From Promethearchaeota archaeon (GTDB lineage Archaea > Asgardarchaeota > Lokiarchaeia > Sigyniarchaeales > SOKP01): a stretch of DNA of 64,000 nucleotides. Shown piece by piece: positions 10,210 through 19,809 of this stretch; the first letter of the stretch is position 1; each line of letters begins with the position of its first letter. The DNA lies in contig JAUWGH010000004.1 in NCBI GenBank assembly GCA_030606485.1, positions 233,392 to 297,391 on the forward strand, written 5' to 3'. The notes under the pieces were generated by a model. It saw nothing but the letters and a program-made list of their open reading frames with translations, did not search any database and had not been told where the DNA came from. The position numbers were made by a program, and so were the translations under genes.

Positions 10210-12687
10210 TCATGTAAAAATCTTATGTGGTGCGAATTTTTTTAGTATTTTATAGCCTAATTTACTAAAAATACTCGTTTTATTTTTATGCAGAATGACA
10301 ACGGAATCATAATTAAAGAGGATTAGTTCAATTTTTTTATAAGGTATCTCAATTTCCTCTCCAAAGATATTTTTAATTATTACCTTGCTTTTTTCAACCT
10401 CATTTTGATTTTTAAAATTAACATTTATATTTTGGATATAGCCGATTTCCTCATTATTGACTGGTTTTTTTAAAAAGATTGAAGTCCTAATCTGTTTATC
10501 TTTTAGCCATTCTAGAATTTTTAATTCATATGGTTTAGTGTTCAAATCTCTATAAAAAATTATACAAATACCATTTTCAGAAGTTTTAACAATTAAATCT
10601 TTTAAATCATATACTACTGGGTTTAAATTCTCGTCAGAATTACCATATTCTAGAAGTGAAATCTTATAATCACCATATATTTCAGAGGGCGTTATATCAG
10701 TACATTCCCTTATTGATAATGTGCCTTTCGTAGTAAAGAAGACTTCTTTTCCTTTAAGATTTTCAATTATTTCTATAGATTTTGGAAGTTTGGTTTTATT
10801 TATATTCTTATTAATTGTATCATTGGATTTTGACTTAAATACATAATTTCCCTTTGTATGGTCTTCTAATAAATCAACTTTAGTTAGAGTTATTGGATTT
10901 TCCTTTTCAAAAAAATATTTTCCATCTATTTGAAATTCTACTAAACTATAGAAAGAAGGGTTAATTTTTTCTTTTATATTTCCCTCTAAATTTTCAATAA
11001 TGAATACAACAGGATTTGTTATTTCATTAGTAAAAGAAATATCAATTAATTTACCCAAAATTATAGCTTTGGTGATTTTATTCTCGAATAAATATGTTTT
11101 ATTAAAATATTTTTGATATATTTCTTTTTTATTTTGGTGTTCCATCATTTCTGGAATATTAGAAATCTCAAATTTTTCTTTAAATTTAGTAGTTGCTACT
11201 TTTGTAAATAATTCTCTCGCTTGAGAAAATTTTACCGCATATTTTCTCTGTTTAGATTTTTTCATTAATATAAACGTTAGAAAAGCCTCCTTTAAGGGAT
11301 TTAAATTATCCCCTAGAATTGCTGCAATTCTAAAATAAGTTGGCGGATGAGAGTTAATAAAATTGCTGAGTAAAGATAATCTTGAGGGTTGTATCATAGA
11401 ATTATTAATATATTCCGCAGTACTCATATAATCTAATAAGATATTATATGGTTTTTGCTTCTCCTCTGTGAGTAATAAAGTATTAAGCCCCACCTCGTGT
11501 CCATGTGCGTAGAAACTTTCTAGATTATACAGAGCTTTGGCAAGATTGAGACCAAGTCCTATTTTTTTTGTTTTTAAGTCAGCTCGACCCTCTAAAATTC
11601 TCACAAATATAAATAATATTACAAAAATTCCCAAATTTAGAAATATAAAAACTATTAGTGGAATGGAGGGATTTCCAAATACATAGTCATAATATGTGGC
11701 AGGAATATTAAGTATCATTCTGAAGATTAAATCAATAGATGTTATAAATGTTAAAATTAAAGTATGATTTCCTTTTAAATGTGCAAGTTCGTGTGCAATT
11801 ATCCCATCTATTTCATCCTCTGCTATTTCAGAAATATCTTCAGCAATGATTGCTACCCTTTTATCTAAAAAGGAACCATAAGCCATCGCGTTGAGTATTG
11901 GATATTTACCAAATCCTACTTTAACTTTTCCATGTATCCCCACTTTTTCCTTTAACTTATTAACTAAGTTGAGAAGTTTCTCATCTTGGACTCTTTTTAT
12001 TCCCAACATTTTATCTAAAATGGGACCTGAAATGAAATAAATGACCCAATTTGTAAATAGTAAAACAACATAGATATAATCAATGAAGTTTAAAGGAGTA
12101 TATTGATTTATGAAGATAACCACTAACCATGCGAGAACATACAGGAGTAATGTGAGATATTCGGGACTCAAAAATCTAAATACAACAATGTATTTTCTTC
12201 CAAAGTATGCAAAACCCAAGCCTAAAATTAACCAAATAGAAAAAGAAAAAGCAGTATTTATAATAATATCATTATTTATTATTTTTGAAATAATCCCTGA
12301 GAAAAAGATTACTGCATAAGTAATTAGTGATATATCAAGTAATTTGCTTAATACTTCATATTCTTTTACTTCAGATCTTCCTAATAGCAGATAAATAAAG
12401 AAAGCCCCCATAAATGAAGTCATTAAATCTTTAAACAGAAAAAATATAAAAAAAAACAAAAAAGCAATAAAAACAATATCAGCTAATTCACTTCTTTTTC
12501 CTTCTTTTACCCAATGATATATTTCATTGACTAAAAAAAAATATAAAAGAAGTGTAATCCAAAATGCAATATCTAATATTATTGTTATCCAGTCAGGAGT
12601 AAAAAATACAAATCCAAAAAGGTATATAGATAAACCAGACAGAAATAAAGTAAGAATTAAGACTAGAATCCGTTTATTTTTCTCCAT
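10210..12687 (-). CDS. Large M48 (HtpX-like) membrane metalloprotease
   Basis: 825 residues. The first 240 or so contain several hydrophobic segments; the zinc-protease motif HELAH is near residue 300 in GIIAHELAHLKGNH, followed by two further membrane segments and the downstream zinc ligand region GRADLKTKKIGLG. The approach sequence NAMAYGSFLDKRVAIIAEDI is typical of HtpX/Ste24-type peptidases. HtpX is about 290 residues; here a soluble C-terminal half (about 480-825) of mixed beta/alpha character is added, containing no motif I recognise. It probably degrades or processes membrane proteins. Stands alone, convergent with the AbrB-PhoU gene. Confidence 0.85.
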   Translation of the reverse strand: MEKNKRILVLILTLFLSGLSIYLFGFVFFTPDWITIILDIAFWITLLLYFFLVNEIYHWVKEGKRSELADIVFIAFLFFFIFFLFKDLMTSFMGAFFIYLLLGRSEVKEYEVLSKLLDISLITYAVIFFSGIISKIINNDIIINTAFSFSIWLILGLGFAYFGRKYIVVFRFLSPEYLTLLLYVLAWLVVIFINQYTPLNFIDYIYVVLLFTNWVIYFISGPILDKMLGIKRVQDEKLLNLVNKLKEKVGIHGKVKVGFGKYPILNAMAYGSFLDKRVAIIAEDISEIAEDEIDGIIAHELAHLKGNHTLILTFITSIDLIFRMILNIPATYYDYVFGNPSIPLIVFIFLNLGIFVILFIFVRILEGRADLKTKKIGLGLNLAKALYNLESFYAHGHEVGLNTLLLTEEKQKPYNILLDYMSTAEYINNSMIQPSRLSLLSNFINSHPPTYFRIAAILGDNLNPLKEAFLTFILMKKSKQRKYAVKFSQARELFTKVATTKFKEKFEISNIPEMMEHQNKKEIYQKYFNKTYLFENKITKAIILGKLIDISFTNEITNPVVFIIENLEGNIKEKINPSFYSLVEFQIDGKYFFEKENPITLTKVDLLEDHTKGNYVFKSKSNDTINKNINKTKLPKSIEIIENLKGKEVFFTTKGTLSIRECTDITPSEIYGDYKISLLEYGNSDENLNPVVYDLKDLIVKTSENGICIIFYRDLNTKPYELKILEWLKDKQIRTSIFLKKPVNNEEIGYIQNINVNFKNQNEVEKSKVIIKNIFGEEIEIPYKKIELILFNYDSVVILHKNKTSIFSKLGYKILKKFAPHKIFT

Positions 12688-12746
12688 TATAAATTATTAT
12701 AAGAAATAGACTAAAAAAGTTATTACTTTTTTAGAAAGTCAAATTT

Positions 12747-13835
12747 TTAGGTTATTTTCTGTAATTTATCTTCTGGAATTAAATACTGAGAACAATCAAT
12801 ATGTCTAATCCAGTATAAATTCGCTGGTAGAATGTTATAATTTTTGCCTTCAGGAATTTTTTCTCCAAAAGCAAGCTTGACAAGTATATATGGCATATTA
12901 GCTTTTGGAACATTATATTCTTTTCCAGCATAAGAAAAATAAAAGCTTGTTGTGAAAAATCTACCTGCATTTATTTCAGTTGGAACGATATTCCCTGCAT
13001 TATCTTCTTTTAGATCAACGGAAAACACACCAGTTGCATCCGAATCAATACTTAATACTGCTTTTGTAGCCATTTTATTTATTTTATCATTATGTATAGT
13101 CTTTGCTACAACAGGAGTGCCTGTTATTCCTGATGGCGCAAGGTAAGGATAGATATATTCTATTCTCTCTCTTGCTTGTGATGTTATAATCTCCCCATTA
13201 TTGAATACACTTTGAAAGGCAATATTCTTTCCAGGAAGAAATTCTTGTGCAATAAATTCCCAATTTTTATCTCTCGAATACCAATAGCGAATCCAACTTG
13301 AAGCAGTTTCTATATTATCAGCAGGAGTACTTCCAGTTCCTCCCGCCCCTTTCTTTGCTCTAATCCAGAGTTTATCTCCCAAAACAGAGAAAGCGTTATT
13401 TAAATCCTTTTCCAGATGATCTTTTCTAAGTTCAATAGCTTTCGCTGTTGGAAATCCTTTATTTTTCCAGATATCAGCACTTTTAAATTTATCTTGGCAA
13501 ATACTTATTGTTTCTTTTTTGGGTAAAAATGTATTCGTATCTAATTTTTCACGATTTTCTGATATCACCGCAACTTCTACATCAGGTTGAGGAATTACTA
13601 ACTCTATTTTATATTTTTCAATTATATTATTAATTTTAGGAATAAATTCAGGTGAATTACATCTTGGAACTAAAAACACTTTCCTTGTCCATGGTCGGGA
13701 AAATTCTAAATGATAAATATTGATATCTGTACCATATAGATTCATTTTTTCAGAAGTAATATTCAGAGATTTAAGTGTATTGACTCCAGCAGGACCTCCA
13801 GAACCTGTGATTAAAATTCTTTTCAAATAAATCAA
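12747..13835 (-). CDS. ATP-grasp family ligase (CarB-like)
   Basis: 362 residues. An N-terminal Rossmann-like domain begins ILITGSGGPAGVNTLKSL, followed by an ATP-grasp fold with the lysine segment LWIRAKKGAGGTGS as ATP-binding loop and VDLKEDNAGNIVPTEINAGR as the metal-binding acidic strand. Such stand-alone CarB-like ATP-grasp proteins ligate a carboxylate to an amine or thiol through an acyl phosphate; the substrate is unknown. Start codon is TTG at 13835, with a second in-frame TTG three codons later. The neighbouring glycosyltransferase hints at surface-polymer modification, which is only contextual. Confidence 0.8.
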   Translation of the reverse strand: MIYLKRILITGSGGPAGVNTLKSLNITSEKMNLYGTDINIYHLEFSRPWTRKVFLVPRCNSPEFIPKINNIIEKYKIELVIPQPDVEVAVISENREKLDTNTFLPKKETISICQDKFKSADIWKNKGFPTAKAIELRKDHLEKDLNNAFSVLGDKLWIRAKKGAGGTGSTPADNIETASSWIRYWYSRDKNWEFIAQEFLPGKNIAFQSVFNNGEIITSQARERIEYIYPYLAPSGITGTPVVAKTIHNDKINKMATKAVLSIDSDATGVFSVDLKEDNAGNIVPTEINAGRFFTTSFYFSYAGKEYNVPKANMPYILVKLAFGEKIPEGKNYNILPANLYWIRHIDCSQYLIPEDKLQKIT

Positions 13836-13919
13836 CTTTAAAAAAATATATTATATGAATTAGAGTATTCTATTAAAGTAAATATTTTTGAAAATATAAG
13901 ACTCTATTTTAATTGTAAT

Positions 13920-15083
13920 ATGAAAATTTGTTTTTTTGGAGCATTTGATGAAAATAGAAATGTGAATAGAGTTTTTCTAGATGGTTTGAAAAAAATCAAA
14001 AATATAGAGATCATTACAGTAAATATTTCGACCCCTAATCTAGTAAGAGATTTTTTAACTAATCAAAAACATATGTTTACTTTATCATTTTTTAGGAATT
14101 TTATAAATCGTAACATTAATTTAATTAAAAAATATTTTAAATCAAATTATTATGATATAGATTATATTTATATCGGTTATCCGGGTCATGAATCAATATA
14201 TTTTGCATATTTTTTAAGAATTTTATCATGGAAATTATTTAATAGAAAAATCCCTATTATTTTTAATCCATACACTTCATTAATTGATTCTGTTACAATG
14301 GATTATCGAAAATTGAAAAAGAAATCGTTTTTAGCAAAACTCTATTACTTAATTGAATGGATTGCTTTTCATTTATCAGATTTAATAATTTCACAATCGA
14401 ATATGGAAAAATATCGATTTTGTGAGCTTTTTCACTTAAATCCAAAAAAAATTTTTAGGATATTTTTAGGAGTTAATGAGGTGTTGTTTTATCCTCAGAA
14501 ATATGAAGGATTTAAAGATAAGTTTGTTATTGGATTTAATGGTAATTACATTCCATTGCATGGGATTGAATATATTATAAAATCAGCTAAAAGAATAGAA
14601 CAATATACTAAAGACATAATATTTGAAATTGTCGGTGGAACAAAATCAGAGATATTTGAAAAGAAAAAAATTGTTAAAAAACTTGGTATTTCAAATATTA
14701 GTTTTTTTCCTCAAATTCCAATTAATCTAATACCACAAACAATTGCAAGGTCTGATATTCAATTGGGAGTATTTGGTTCTACGTTGAAAGCGAGAAGAGT
14801 TATTCCGAATAAAGTTTATACTGCATTAGCAATGAGAAAACCAATAATTACCGCAAATACAAAAGCAATAAATGAACTATTAACGCATCAAAAGAATTGT
14901 TACTTATGTAAGAGAGCAGATCCAGATAGCTTAGCGAATGCTATTATCACATTATATGAAAATGAAAAATTGAGAAATGAAATTGCATTGAATGGATATG
15001 AATTGTTTCAAAAAAAACTCAATTCTGCAAAATTATCTAAAAAGTTAATTAATATGATTAAAAATTATAAAAATCTTAAATAA
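13920..15083 (+). CDS. Glycosyltransferase, GT4-like (GT-B fold)
   Basis: 387 residues. The C-terminal half has GT-B features: the NGNYIPLHGIEYIIKSA segment equivalent to the family G(R/N)xxxxKG region, a IVGG strand, the helical YFPQIPINLIPQTIARSDIQLGVFG, and RRVIPNKVYTALAMRKPIITANT, which corresponds to the nucleotide-sugar-binding P(N)K..E.LA loop. N-terminal half is poorly conserved acceptor-binding sequence rich in Asn/Ile. Probably adds a sugar to a lipid-linked or protein-linked glycan. It is convergent with the GlcNAc-1-P transferase gene. Confidence 0.75.
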   Translation: MKICFFGAFDENRNVNRVFLDGLKKIKNIEIITVNISTPNLVRDFLTNQKHMFTLSFFRNFINRNINLIKKYFKSNYYDIDYIYIGYPGHESIYFAYFLRILSWKLFNRKIPIIFNPYTSLIDSVTMDYRKLKKKSFLAKLYYLIEWIAFHLSDLIISQSNMEKYRFCELFHLNPKKIFRIFLGVNEVLFYPQKYEGFKDKFVIGFNGNYIPLHGIEYIIKSAKRIEQYTKDIIFEIVGGTKSEIFEKKKIVKKLGISNISFFPQIPINLIPQTIARSDIQLGVFGSTLKARRVIPNKVYTALAMRKPIITANTKAINELLTHQKNCYLCKRADPDSLANAIITLYENEKLRNEIALNGYELFQKKLNSAKLSKKLINMIKNYKNLK

Positions 15084-15104
15084 CTTGGTTTGAATTAAGC
15101 TGGC

Positions 15105-16460
15105 TTAAATATTTTCTTTATCTTCTCTTTTCTTCATTTTATCAATTTGCTTCCAAAAATAACGTAAACAGCCTACATAATACCAAAGACCCAATCCAAC
15201 AGCTGTGAGAAGCCCACTCCAGAGCCAATTAAATGGAGTTTGTACTATAAACCAATCAATAAACCATACAAAAACAATTCCACTAACTAATAATATCACC
15301 ATTATTATTGAAATACCTCTAATTCTCGGAAATTTCCAATAAATAATTAATGAAAACCCACCACATATCAGAATAAAAATTATTCCTGAAATGATCAAAA
15401 ATGCAATATTATCATAGTATAGAGTCCATTGCATTGATAAAGCAGCAATAATGGCAAATTGACCACAAATAAGAGATAAAGCAAAAAAATTATTAACCAA
15501 TTCAGGTTCCGTTAACTCTCCTTTTGCAAGGATCAATCTTGGCAAAGTCATTGCCGCATCATCCTCCCTTGAAGCTTTTATTTTACCGTTTTCCAAAAAG
15601 ATTATATCATTTTGTTTTTGTTGAATCTGACTACTTTCGAGTAATCGTCTAAGTGAAGATAATACATAAAAGCTGTTAAAAACATGACATAATAAAGTAC
15701 AAAACGTTGGTACTTCGATTGAACCAAATATTGCAATACAACCAATCATCGCTCCAATAGTTAAAGTTCCTACATCACCTGGAAAAGTTTTTGCAGGATA
15801 TTTGTTGTATAAGAAAAAAGCTAATAATATTGCAATAAAGGGAACTGAATATATAACTGCTTGAGCTGAATTCCAAATTAAACCCGCAAGAAACATAAAA
15901 ATTACTGCAATGAGACATGTTCCTGAACCTTCACCATTATAGCCTTCAAGCATATTGACTGTATTTGTTGTAACTGCAATAATTACAGGTAATACAAGCG
16001 GATAAATAAAATTAAGACGTAACATTCCTAAAATAGGGATAGTGGGGCTGTCAACATTAATAAAATTAGAAAAATTAAGAATGAAAATTGGTCCACCAAT
16101 TATGATAGTTAATATAATTTTTTTTATTGAGGATAATTTTTTGCGATCATCAATAAGTCCAATTATTGCAGCACAAACAATTGTTAAAAGAATAACCAAA
16201 ATCTCATTAATAATTTTAGGAAACATAACAAGCATAATAATTAAAGAGATACACAACCCTATTACTATACTTATTCCTCCGGATTCAGCAACTTCAGGCT
16301 TATCTATTTTATGAATATCAATGCCAACCCATCCTTTTGACCTTGTGAATTTAATTACGAATGGAATAATGAAATATGTGATTAAGAAAGAAATTACGAA
16401 TAAAATAATTAAATAAATTATTTCCATTAGACCAAATTCATATTCAGAAAAGTTTAGCAC
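15105..16460 (-). CDS. UDP-GlcNAc:polyprenyl-phosphate GlcNAc-1-phosphate transferase (Alg7/AglH/MraY family)
   Basis: 451-residue polytopic enzyme with around ten membrane helices. The family motifs are visible: IGLIDDRKKLSSIKK (DDxxxxxxK), NTVNMLEGYNGEGSG (the nucleotide/polyprenol loop) and FPGDVGTLTIG. It transfers GlcNAc-1-P or a related phospho-sugar to dolichyl phosphate, the first step of archaeal and eukaryotic N-glycan assembly. The loop with an additional 50-residue insertion near residue 270-320 (SSLRRLLESSQIQQKQND...) resembles the Alg7 side of the family more than MraY. Context with a ribophorin-I-like protein and glycosyltransferases supports N-glycosylation. Confidence 0.88.
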   Translation of the reverse strand: MLNFSEYEFGLMEIIYLIILFVISFLITYFIIPFVIKFTRSKGWVGIDIHKIDKPEVAESGGISIVIGLCISLIIMLVMFPKIINEILVILLTIVCAAIIGLIDDRKKLSSIKKIILTIIIGGPIFILNFSNFINVDSPTIPILGMLRLNFIYPLVLPVIIAVTTNTVNMLEGYNGEGSGTCLIAVIFMFLAGLIWNSAQAVIYSVPFIAILLAFFLYNKYPAKTFPGDVGTLTIGAMIGCIAIFGSIEVPTFCTLLCHVFNSFYVLSSLRRLLESSQIQQKQNDIIFLENGKIKASREDDAAMTLPRLILAKGELTEPELVNNFFALSLICGQFAIIAALSMQWTLYYDNIAFLIISGIIFILICGGFSLIIYWKFPRIRGISIIMVILLVSGIVFVWFIDWFIVQTPFNWLWSGLLTAVGLGLWYYVGCLRYFWKQIDKMKKREDKENI

Positions 16461-16524
16461 TTAGAATTATCACCCAGTATATTTTAAACTTTAAAGGTTT
16501 GGCATGAAAACCCAACCTTAATAA

Positions 16525-16618
16525 TAGCTCTGGCAGGATTCGAACCTGCGTTTCGGGGTTCAAGGCCCCGAATCCTTAGCCATTATCTTTTTTAATTTGG
16601 CCGCTAGACGACAGAGCT
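16525..16618 (-). tRNA. tRNA-Gln (anticodon TTG) with probable ~21-nt D-loop intron
   Basis: On the minus strand the acceptor AGCTCTG pairs with CAGAGCT, leaving discriminator A and no encoded CCA. The T arm is GCAGG-TTCGAAT-CCTGC, the variable loop is 4 nt, and the anticodon arm is CGGGG-CCTTGAA-CCCCG, giving UUG at 34-36. The D stem GTCT/GGAT closes only if about 21 nt (roughly plus positions 16579-16599) are removed from the D loop; that insert is AT-rich and flanked by GGCCAA and GGCTAA. Mature length would be about 73 nt. Position 33 is C, not the usual U. The A1-U72 start fits archaeal tRNA-Gln. Confidence 0.8.
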
Positions 16619-16859
16619 TTATTTCTCTCTTACCTTTTTAGAATTATAATTTAATAATACAATAATTAAAGTTATTTTAAAAGTATTATTTTTCAATTTT
16701 CGATAATCTTAATTTTAATAATTCGATTTAAGCATTAAAAATATATGGATAAATAATATTCATTTTAATCTTGTTATAAAAATAAGTGATTCCGAATAGA
16801 GAATAATCAATAAATCGTTTTATGTTAATTTACATATAAGAATATTCAAAAAAATTGGT
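16619..16859. other. Intergenic, AT-rich
   Basis: About 240 bp between the tRNA 5' end and the 3' end of the Trm112-like gene. It should contain the tRNA promoter (minus strand). No coding frame or repeat seen. Confidence 0.35.
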
Positions 16860-17510
16860 TTATTTATTAAATGGAATTAATTTTCTTTGGAAAAAATTGA
16901 TTTGTTCAAGAATTTGTTTCCATTTATTTAAAAAAGCAATATCTTCATTTTCATTCCTATATTTATCCGGTAGCATTTGAGGTATTGTTTCAACGATAGG
17001 ATACCATCTATTGCATTTAGAGCAGAATAAAATACCTTCTTCTATTTCTGTGTCGATTTTAAATTTGTTGATGAGATATAATTCAGGGAGAATAGAATTT
17101 ATAATTTCTTTTATTTTTTCTTTTTTATCTTCCTTCGAAATTTGGTTTATAGTTGATTCAATTTTTCTCTTGACGCTTGTTTTAAGGAGATCAATACATT
17201 TATCAATTGCTGGTTCTTTTGTAAGATTATTTATATTATTAAGTTCTTGAATGCTTGAATTTATTGCGTTTAAATAATCAACAGATTTTTTAGATTTGAG
17301 TGCGATACTATCTCTAATTTTTATGTGATTCTCAGTCTCAGAAAATTTTATTAATTCTTCATTATTAATTAATTTTTCATCTCGAATTTTATAAATTTTT
17401 AAGAATTCTTCAATTTCACTTATATTTGTTTCCCATTTTAATATTAGAAGTTCTAAAGGATAATATTTATCTATTGGGCAGGCAAGAATGTCAGAAAGCC
17501 AAGGTTTCAT
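16860..17510 (-). CDS. Trm112-like methyltransferase activator with long helical insertion
   Basis: 216 residues. The two ends together match the Trm112 zinc-ribbon fold: N-terminal MKPWLSDILACPIDK...LEL and C-terminal EGILFCSKCNRWYPIVETIPQMLPD. Trm112 binds and stabilises SAM methyltransferases acting on tRNA, rRNA and release factors. Archaeal Trm112 is normally about 60-70 residues with the halves adjacent; here roughly 110 residues of charged helix are inserted between them, in the same position where eukaryotic Trm112 carries its own, shorter helical insertion. The zinc ligands would be Cys11 plus the CSKC pair, with the fourth position (Asp/Cys) unclear. Confidence 0.72.
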   Translation of the reverse strand: MKPWLSDILACPIDKYYPLELLILKWETNISEIEEFLKIYKIRDEKLINNEELIKFSETENHIKIRDSIALKSKKSVDYLNAINSSIQELNNINNLTKEPAIDKCIDLLKTSVKRKIESTINQISKEDKKEKIKEIINSILPELYLINKFKIDTEIEEGILFCSKCNRWYPIVETIPQMLPDKYRNENEDIAFLNKWKQILEQINFFQRKLIPFNK

Positions 17511-17548
17511 TTAAATCATTTAGGTTATTTACAATTTTGAATATAATT

Positions 17549-19399
17549 TTAATAAATATACGCTTTTAGTTCATGGATTTGGCGATCTATTGCCTTCCGA
17601 ACTTTTTCTCGACGTTTAAGAAAATCCCCTAATAATTTTTCATAGGCACTTTTAGAGGGCAGTTTTCCTTTCTTATATCGATTTTCTAGCAAATTTATAT
17701 TATCTTTTAAACTAAATCTTTCAGCTTCTAAAAGTTCAAGTTTTTTAAATATGTTTACAAAAATTTTCGTTGATTCTTCTAATATTTTCTTAAGAGGGGT
17801 AAGTTCATTTTCCAGTGATTTTAATTTTGAATCGTACTTCTTTAACTCATTAAGATATTTCTTTTTAGTAAGTCTCTTTCTTTTCACATCATCATCTGCT
17901 AGCTGAATATTTAGGAAAATTGCATTTTTCTCTTCATATAAGGTAAAAAATTGGCGTAATTCCTTTATTGGAATATCTCTTCTTCTATAAGCATCAATTG
18001 GTAATTCTTCTTTTTTAGTTTTTGTTATTATTACAAAAGATGTGAAAAGAATCATAAATAGAATGGTAAAAATTAAGGGTCTCATTAAAATTTCAAGTAA
18101 ATTTAAAGTGTATATAATGTTAATGTGTTTTTCATCAAGTGGTGAAACTATGTCATCAGTAAAAATTAATACCAAATCATCCCCGAGCGTTTCAAATGAA
18201 TCAGGTTGTTCAGTTATGGATATAATATTTTCACAACCATCAATAAGAATTTGAATTTCTTGATCATATATAACATAATCGCATTTTGTGAGAAATAAAT
18301 CGATTGAAATAGAATTATAGAGCCAATTAAATACATGATATTCATCATAGGGCAATTGATACCTTATGGAAACATCGAATTTAGAATCCACGTCTAGACT
18401 TACTCTATTTTGTATCAATGAAATTACTAAATCTTTAGTAACTTCATCTGGGTTAGGTTCTGAGTCTAGTGAAGCACCTGCTATTGGGCCTAAATAATCA
18501 AATACTTCAACTTCTGATACAACAGCTGGAATTAGGAAGGAAAAACTTGAAATAGAAATCGCCCCAGTATTGTGAATTGTGAGTGTTTCATCCACAATTA
18601 TATAACCTAGTGAGTTGAATGTAATTTTTCTCAATATTTTATTAATTTGCAATTGAGTGGTTTCAGTATAAGTAAAGCTACCAATAATCGATTTATTATA
18701 AAAAGGGTGCATTAATTTTTTATTAAATTGTAAATAACCACCCTCAAATTTTCCTTCTTCACCCGAAGCATTAATTACATTTATTATTTCTCCGACTTGT
18801 GGGTGGGAAAATAGAATACCAACAGAATCAACCATATAGGGAATAATTGGATATATATTAAAATTAAAAAAAATTTGCTGTTGAGCCATACCTTCTCTAG
18901 AAAAATTATAAAGGTTTTTGTATGAATGAGTAAAAATAATTGTGGTTTCCTGATTTGGGAGTAATGGAGAATCAAAATAAATGTATGCCATTTTAAATGT
19001 CTCAATCATTATTTCTGAGAATTGAACATTTAGTGTTTCTGAATATGGCCCTTTTGCATCATAATAGATGAGGTTTTCAAAATATGATTCATCTATACCT
19101 ATTGTAATAAAAGAAATTGGGTTATTATAGATATTTTTTATAGTAAATGAATCCTCTGCCTTTAATAATCCATTTCCACTTAATTTTACACTTCTATAGA
19201 GCTCTGTAATTTGGACACCTTCGAATGTATTCAGAATTGAGGCATTTTTTATTATACTAGGAGTTTGAAAATTTTCATTATTTTTATTTTTAAATACTGA
19301 AATTAATGAACAAAAAATTAAGAGGGAAAATAAAAACCCAAATAATAAAAAATATTTATTTTTATTGATTCTATAAGCTATTAAATTATGTCTTTTCAA
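17549..19399 (-). CDS. Ribophorin I (OST1)-like membrane protein with cytoplasmic coiled coil
   Basis: 616 residues. One N-terminal membrane segment (FLLFGFLFSLLIFCSLISVF) starts a roughly 420-residue extracytoplasmic beta-rich region, followed by a second membrane helix (PLIFTILFMILFTSFVIIT, near 445) and a charged cytoplasmic coiled coil. The segment ILRKITFNSLGYIIVDETL and the following TIHNTGA resembles the ribophorin I repeat in which a conserved strand 'R.I.(V/I)S..G.I.V.E...(L/I)...GA' occurs. Ribophorin I is a non-catalytic oligosaccharyltransferase subunit, and homologues are reported from Asgard archaea. Neighbouring Alg7-like and Sec61-beta genes fit this. Motif recognition only; moderate certainty. 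Confidence 0.6.
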   Translation of the reverse strand: MKRHNLIAYRINKNKYFLLFGFLFSLLIFCSLISVFKNKNNENFQTPSIIKNASILNTFEGVQITELYRSVKLSGNGLLKAEDSFTIKNIYNNPISFITIGIDESYFENLIYYDAKGPYSETLNVQFSEIMIETFKMAYIYFDSPLLPNQETTIIFTHSYKNLYNFSREGMAQQQIFFNFNIYPIIPYMVDSVGILFSHPQVGEIINVINASGEEGKFEGGYLQFNKKLMHPFYNKSIIGSFTYTETTQLQINKILRKITFNSLGYIIVDETLTIHNTGAISISSFSFLIPAVVSEVEVFDYLGPIAGASLDSEPNPDEVTKDLVISLIQNRVSLDVDSKFDVSIRYQLPYDEYHVFNWLYNSISIDLFLTKCDYVIYDQEIQILIDGCENIISITEQPDSFETLGDDLVLIFTDDIVSPLDEKHINIIYTLNLLEILMRPLIFTILFMILFTSFVIITKTKKEELPIDAYRRRDIPIKELRQFFTLYEEKNAIFLNIQLADDDVKRKRLTKKKYLNELKKYDSKLKSLENELTPLKKILEESTKIFVNIFKKLELLEAERFSLKDNINLLENRYKKGKLPSKSAYEKLLGDFLKRREKVRKAIDRQIHELKAYIY

Positions 19400-19568
19400 T
19401 TTCTGACGACTCTTAAAAACTTGAAGATTTTAAATTGAACTTATTTTAATATTTTTTTAAAAATTATTATTAATTCATAAAATTTACTATAGAAATATTT
19501 TAGTAATTTTAAATAATTTAGAGTGCTTATTAATTATATATTTATTAAACCACATTTTGATTGATAAA

Positions 19569-19766
19569 ATGTCGCAAAGAAGTAGAAGGAAGAGAAGAAG
19601 GTCAAAAGGTGCGCCTATGCCTCAAAGTGGTGCAGGTCTTATGAGATTTTTCGAAGACAGTTCCATAGGAATAAAAATAGGCCCAATAAGTGCGGTGGTT
19701 TTTTCTCTATTACTTATTGCAATAGTCATTCTCGCTCATGTGGGTATATTTGATTGGATTCTTTGA
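19569..19766 (+). CDS. Protein translocase subunit Sec61-beta (archaeal SecG)
   Basis: 65-residue single-pass protein: a basic N-terminus (RSRRKRRRSKGAPMPQSGAG), the diagnostic SGAGLMRFFEDS just before the membrane, then IKIGPISAVVFSLLLIAIVI and a tail helix. It is the tail-anchored beta subunit of the SecYE translocon. I start it at ATG 19569 rather than the upstream in-frame TTG at 19557, because the Sec61-beta N-terminus normally begins with a short Ser/Arg-rich stretch. Divergent from the ribophorin-I-like gene; in eukaryotes both act at the translocon. Confidence 0.92.
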   Translation: MSQRSRRKRRRSKGAPMPQSGAGLMRFFEDSSIGIKIGPISAVVFSLLLIAIVILAHVGIFDWIL

Positions 19767-19809
19767 GATTACCGTTTTTTATTAAATTTTTTTTAAGTGA
19801 GTTGTATAA

